A DNA stretch of 45,573 nucleotides, taken from NCBI RefSeq assembly GCF_000349725.1, contig NZ_APCP01000075.1:1-45573 (forward strand), in the 5' to 3' direction. Source of the stretch: Ligilactobacillus pobuzihii E100301 = KCTC 13174. GTDB taxonomy: Bacteria; Bacillota; Bacilli; Lactobacillales; Lactobacillaceae. Each line of letters starts with the position of its first letter. Positions within the stretch are counted from its first letter, which is position 1. Below the pieces are notes generated by a model. The model saw only the letters and a list, made by a program, of their open reading frames with translations, was not told the origin of the DNA and ran no database searches. Both the position numbers and the translations under genes were made by a program. Shown here one piece after another: positions 43,488 to 45,573 of the stretch.

Positions 43488-44237
43488 ATGTATATTATGT
43501 CAATTATTAATTTTAATAAAGTAAATAAATATTATGGAAATTTTCATGCTCTAAAAGATATTGATTTGAATGTCAACCAAGGAGAGGTCGTTGTTGTGAT
43601 CGGCCCATCTGGTTCTGGTAAAAGTACCTTGATTAGAACAATCAACGGACTGGAAGGTTTCTCTTCAGGACAGTTGGTGGTCAACGGGAAAGATCTTTCT
43701 GATAAAAAAACGGACCTCAATTCTTTACGCCGTGACGTTGGTATGGTCTTTCAGCATTTTAACCTGTATGACAACAAAACAGTTTTGGAAAACGTTATGT
43801 TAGCACCACGTTTGGTCTTAAAACGTGATGAAAAAGAAAACAAAGAGATCGCAATGAATTACTTAGAGTTAGTTGGTTTAACTTCTAAAATAAACTCTAA
43901 GCCACGTGAATTATCCGGTGGACAAAAACAACGGGTCGCTATCGCCCGTTCTTTAGCAATGAAACCCAAAGTGATGTTATTTGACGAGCCAACTAGTGCG
44001 CTCGACCCGGAAATGATCGATGACGTTCTTGGAGTCATGAAAAAAATCGTGCAAACCACTGACATGACCATGGTCGTTGTCACACATGAAATGGGCTTTG
44101 CCCGTGAAGTAGCTGACCGGGTGGTTTTTGTGGATGATGGAATGATCGTGGAAGATGATCCAGCCGAACAATTTTATAATCATCCGACCGAAAAACGTGC
44201 GCAACAATTTTTAAGTAAAATTATTGTGCACAAATAG
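43488..44237 (+). CDS. Polar amino-acid ABC transporter ATPase (GlnQ type)
   Basis: A 249-residue cytosolic ATP-binding subunit. Walker A GPSGSGKST, Q-loop FQHFNLYDNKTV, signature LSGGQKQRVAIARSLAM, Walker B VMLFDEPTSALDPEM and the H-loop VVVTHEMGFA are all intact. GlnQ-type members energise uptake of glutamine, glutamate or other polar amino acids. TTGGAGG lies only three bases before the first ATG; the ATG at 43497 (MSIINFNKV) is an alternative. First gene of the operon, 14 bases before the binding protein. Confidence 0.94.
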   Translation: MYIMSIINFNKVNKYYGNFHALKDIDLNVNQGEVVVVIGPSGSGKSTLIRTINGLEGFSSGQLVVNGKDLSDKKTDLNSLRRDVGMVFQHFNLYDNKTVLENVMLAPRLVLKRDEKENKEIAMNYLELVGLTSKINSKPRELSGGQKQRVAIARSLAMKPKVMLFDEPTSALDPEMIDDVLGVMKKIVQTTDMTMVVVTHEMGFAREVADRVVFVDDGMIVEDDPAEQFYNHPTEKRAQQFLSKIIVHK

Positions 44238-44251
44238 GGAGGGGATCGACC

Positions 44252-45082
44252 ATGTTGAAATGGTTAAAAAGGGTGCTAACAATATTAGTGCCAGTTTTTT
44301 TGATTACGGTACTAGCAGGCTGTGCAAAACAGGAATCTGACAATGTGTATGAAAGTACCAAAGAATCTAAAAAAATCGTTTGGGGCGTTAAAGCCGATAC
44401 TCGTTTATTTGGTTTGATGAATGTTAAAACAGGAAATATCGACGGTTTTGATATTGACTTGGCTAAAGCCTTGACTAAGCAAATGTACGGCAAAAACGCC
44501 AAAGCTGAATTTATCCAAACAACGACTAAGACTCGTGTACCTTTACTAAAAAATGGGAATATCGATGCAGTTGCTGCTTCAATGACGATCACTCCTGAAC
44601 GTGAAAAGTTATTAGATTTTACCAAGCCCTATTTTGGAGCTGGTCAATCTCTTTTAGCCAAAAAAGGCAGTTCGATCAAATCCATGAAAGACCTGAATAA
44701 AAAAGGAACTAAAGTCATGGCAGTCAAAGGAACAACCGCTGTTGATAATGTAGCTAAGTATGCCCCGAAAGCCAGTGTTCTAGAACTAGACGACTATGCT
44801 CAGGCTTTTACCGCTTTAAAATCTGGACAGGGCTTCGCCATGACGACCGATAACGGTATTTTGTATGGGATCGCCAAGGAAAACCCCAAATATCAGGTAG
44901 TTGGCGGAACATTCACCAATGAGCCTTATGGAATGGCAGTTGATAAAGGACAAGACCAAATGCGCAACCATTTAAATAAAGCACTAGATAAATTGAAGGA
45001 TAACGGAACTTATTCCAGCCTCGTTAAAAAATGGTTCAGTGGTATTCCAGGCTTTCAAATCAAGGAGGTGGAAGAACCATGA
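44252..45082 (+). CDS. Amino-acid ABC transporter substrate-binding lipoprotein
   Basis: A 276-residue extracellular binding protein tethered by lipid. The N-terminus has a lipoprotein signal peptide with lipobox LAGC and Cys24 as the modified residue; the mature part is an SBP family 3 fold (GFDIDLAKALTKQMYG; TITPEREKLLDFTKPYFG; VMAVKGTTAVDN; YGMAVDKGQDQMRNHLNKAL). Ligand probably glutamine, glutamate or another polar amino acid, not decided. GGGAGGGG precedes the ATG; its stop overlaps the permease start as ATGA. Confidence 0.93.
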   Translation: MLKWLKRVLTILVPVFLITVLAGCAKQESDNVYESTKESKKIVWGVKADTRLFGLMNVKTGNIDGFDIDLAKALTKQMYGKNAKAEFIQTTTKTRVPLLKNGNIDAVAASMTITPEREKLLDFTKPYFGAGQSLLAKKGSSIKSMKDLNKKGTKVMAVKGTTAVDNVAKYAPKASVLELDDYAQAFTALKSGQGFAMTTDNGILYGIAKENPKYQVVGGTFTNEPYGMAVDKGQDQMRNHLNKALDKLKDNGTYSSLVKKWFSGIPGFQIKEVEEP

Positions 45083-45573
45083 TCAGCGTCTTAACTAATA
45101 ACTGGTCGACTTTGCTGACTGGTTTTGGCAACATGATCTTAGCGAGTGTGATCGCGCTGTTCTTCTCACTTGTTATTGGGTCAGGTTTTGCCATCATGGA
45201 AACTGTTCCCAGTAAACTTGCACGGGGGATCGCTCATGTCTATATTGAAATTTTTCGGAATATCCCGCTACTGGTGATCACGATGTTCTTTTACGTGGTG
45301 ATCCCGCAATACGTAGCCCCCATGTCAGGTTTTACAGCCGGGACGATCGGGTTAACTTTGTATACATCTTCTTTCATTGCTGAAACCGTACGGGCGGGGA
45401 TCCAGTCAGTCGATGTCGGGCAGATGGAAGGTGCGCGCTCTAACGGGATGACTTACTGGCAAGCCATGCGCTATATCGTGTTGCCACAAGCTTTTAAGCT
45501 GGTGATCCCGCCATTGGGGAACCAGTTTATCAACTTGATCAAAAACTCGTCTGTCTTAGCCTTTGTGGCGGGG
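45079..45573 (+). CDS. Amino-acid ABC transporter permease, partial (runs off window)
   Basis: The first 165 codons of a HisM/GlnP-type membrane subunit. Start ATG overlaps the lipoprotein stop (ATGA), with AAGGAGGTGG upstream. After two hydrophobic segments comes YIEIFRNIPLLVITMFFYV, and the EAA-type loop QMEGARSNGMTYWQAMRYIV followed by VLPQAFKLVIPPLGNQFINL identifies the family. The 3' end lies beyond the window, probably followed by a second permease gene. Confidence 0.93.
   Translation, partial: MISVLTNNWSTLLTGFGNMILASVIALFFSLVIGSGFAIMETVPSKLARGIAHVYIEIFRNIPLLVITMFFYVVIPQYVAPMSGFTAGTIGLTLYTSSFIAETVRAGIQSVDVGQMEGARSNGMTYWQAMRYIVLPQAFKLVIPPLGNQFINLIKNSSVLAFVAG

Noticed and set aside
1-45573. 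CRISPR array, tRNA or rRNA genes
   Set aside because: No regularly spaced repeats and no tRNA- or rRNA-like segment was recognised on either strand.

Overview
The window is low-GC, gram-positive DNA with AGGAGG-type ribosome sites, TTG/GTG/ATG starts and strong hairpin terminators. The gene content (complete L-rhamnose operon, many mannose-family PTS sets, LevR-type sigma-54 activators, glmS and nagB with NagR-like boxes, no glmS ribozyme seen) fits a member of the Lactobacillaceae. The species cannot be named from sequence alone.

Layout. (1) 0.1-1.7 kb: an auxin-efflux-type permease and a maltose/galactoside-type acetyltransferase. (2) 1.8-7.1 kb, minus strand: rhamnose operon MFS transporter-rhaB-rhaM-rhaA-rhaD, with a promoter, a cre-like site and a direct repeat upstream. 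A zinc alcohol dehydrogenase, an AraC-type and a DeoR-type regulator run divergently (7.5-10.6 kb). (3) 10.6-11.4 kb: gap with a truncated group II intron lying just behind a terminator. (4) 11.4-37.5 kb: four separate mannose-family PTS modules, each with its own SIS-domain enzyme of the fructosamine/glucosamine-phosphate deglycase type. Modules 1 (15.7-22.1 kb) and 3 (24.5-31.9 kb) have IIA+IIB+IIC+IID, a LevR-type activator and a -24/-12 promoter; module 3 also has a PfkB-family kinase. Modules 2 (11.4-15.4 kb) and 4 (33.2-37.5 kb) have IIB+IIC+IID, no IIA, and a GntR regulator. Decayed IS1380-type elements lie at 22.3-23.7 and 32.1-33.2 kb, on either side of module 3, and a broken copy of a HAD hydrolase lies at 23.8-24.25 kb. 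(5) 37.7-41.2 kb: intact HAD sugar-phosphatase/mutase-like gene, nagB and glmS. (6) 41.7-45.6 kb: an amino-acid permease and a polar-amino-acid ABC transporter (ATPase, lipoprotein, permease cut by the window end).

How it fits together. The left part turns rhamnose into DHAP and lactaldehyde; the divergent dehydrogenase is a candidate for handling the lactaldehyde. The central 26 kb looks like an island for taking up glycated amino compounds (Amadori products, glucoselysine-type adducts or related amino-sugar conjugates): the PTS would import and phosphorylate them and the SIS enzymes would split them into a hexose phosphate plus an amine. This assignment rests on family resemblance and on conserved Glu/His spacing; substrates are not shown by the sequence. 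nagB and glmS next door set the balance between fructose-6-P and glucosamine-6-P.
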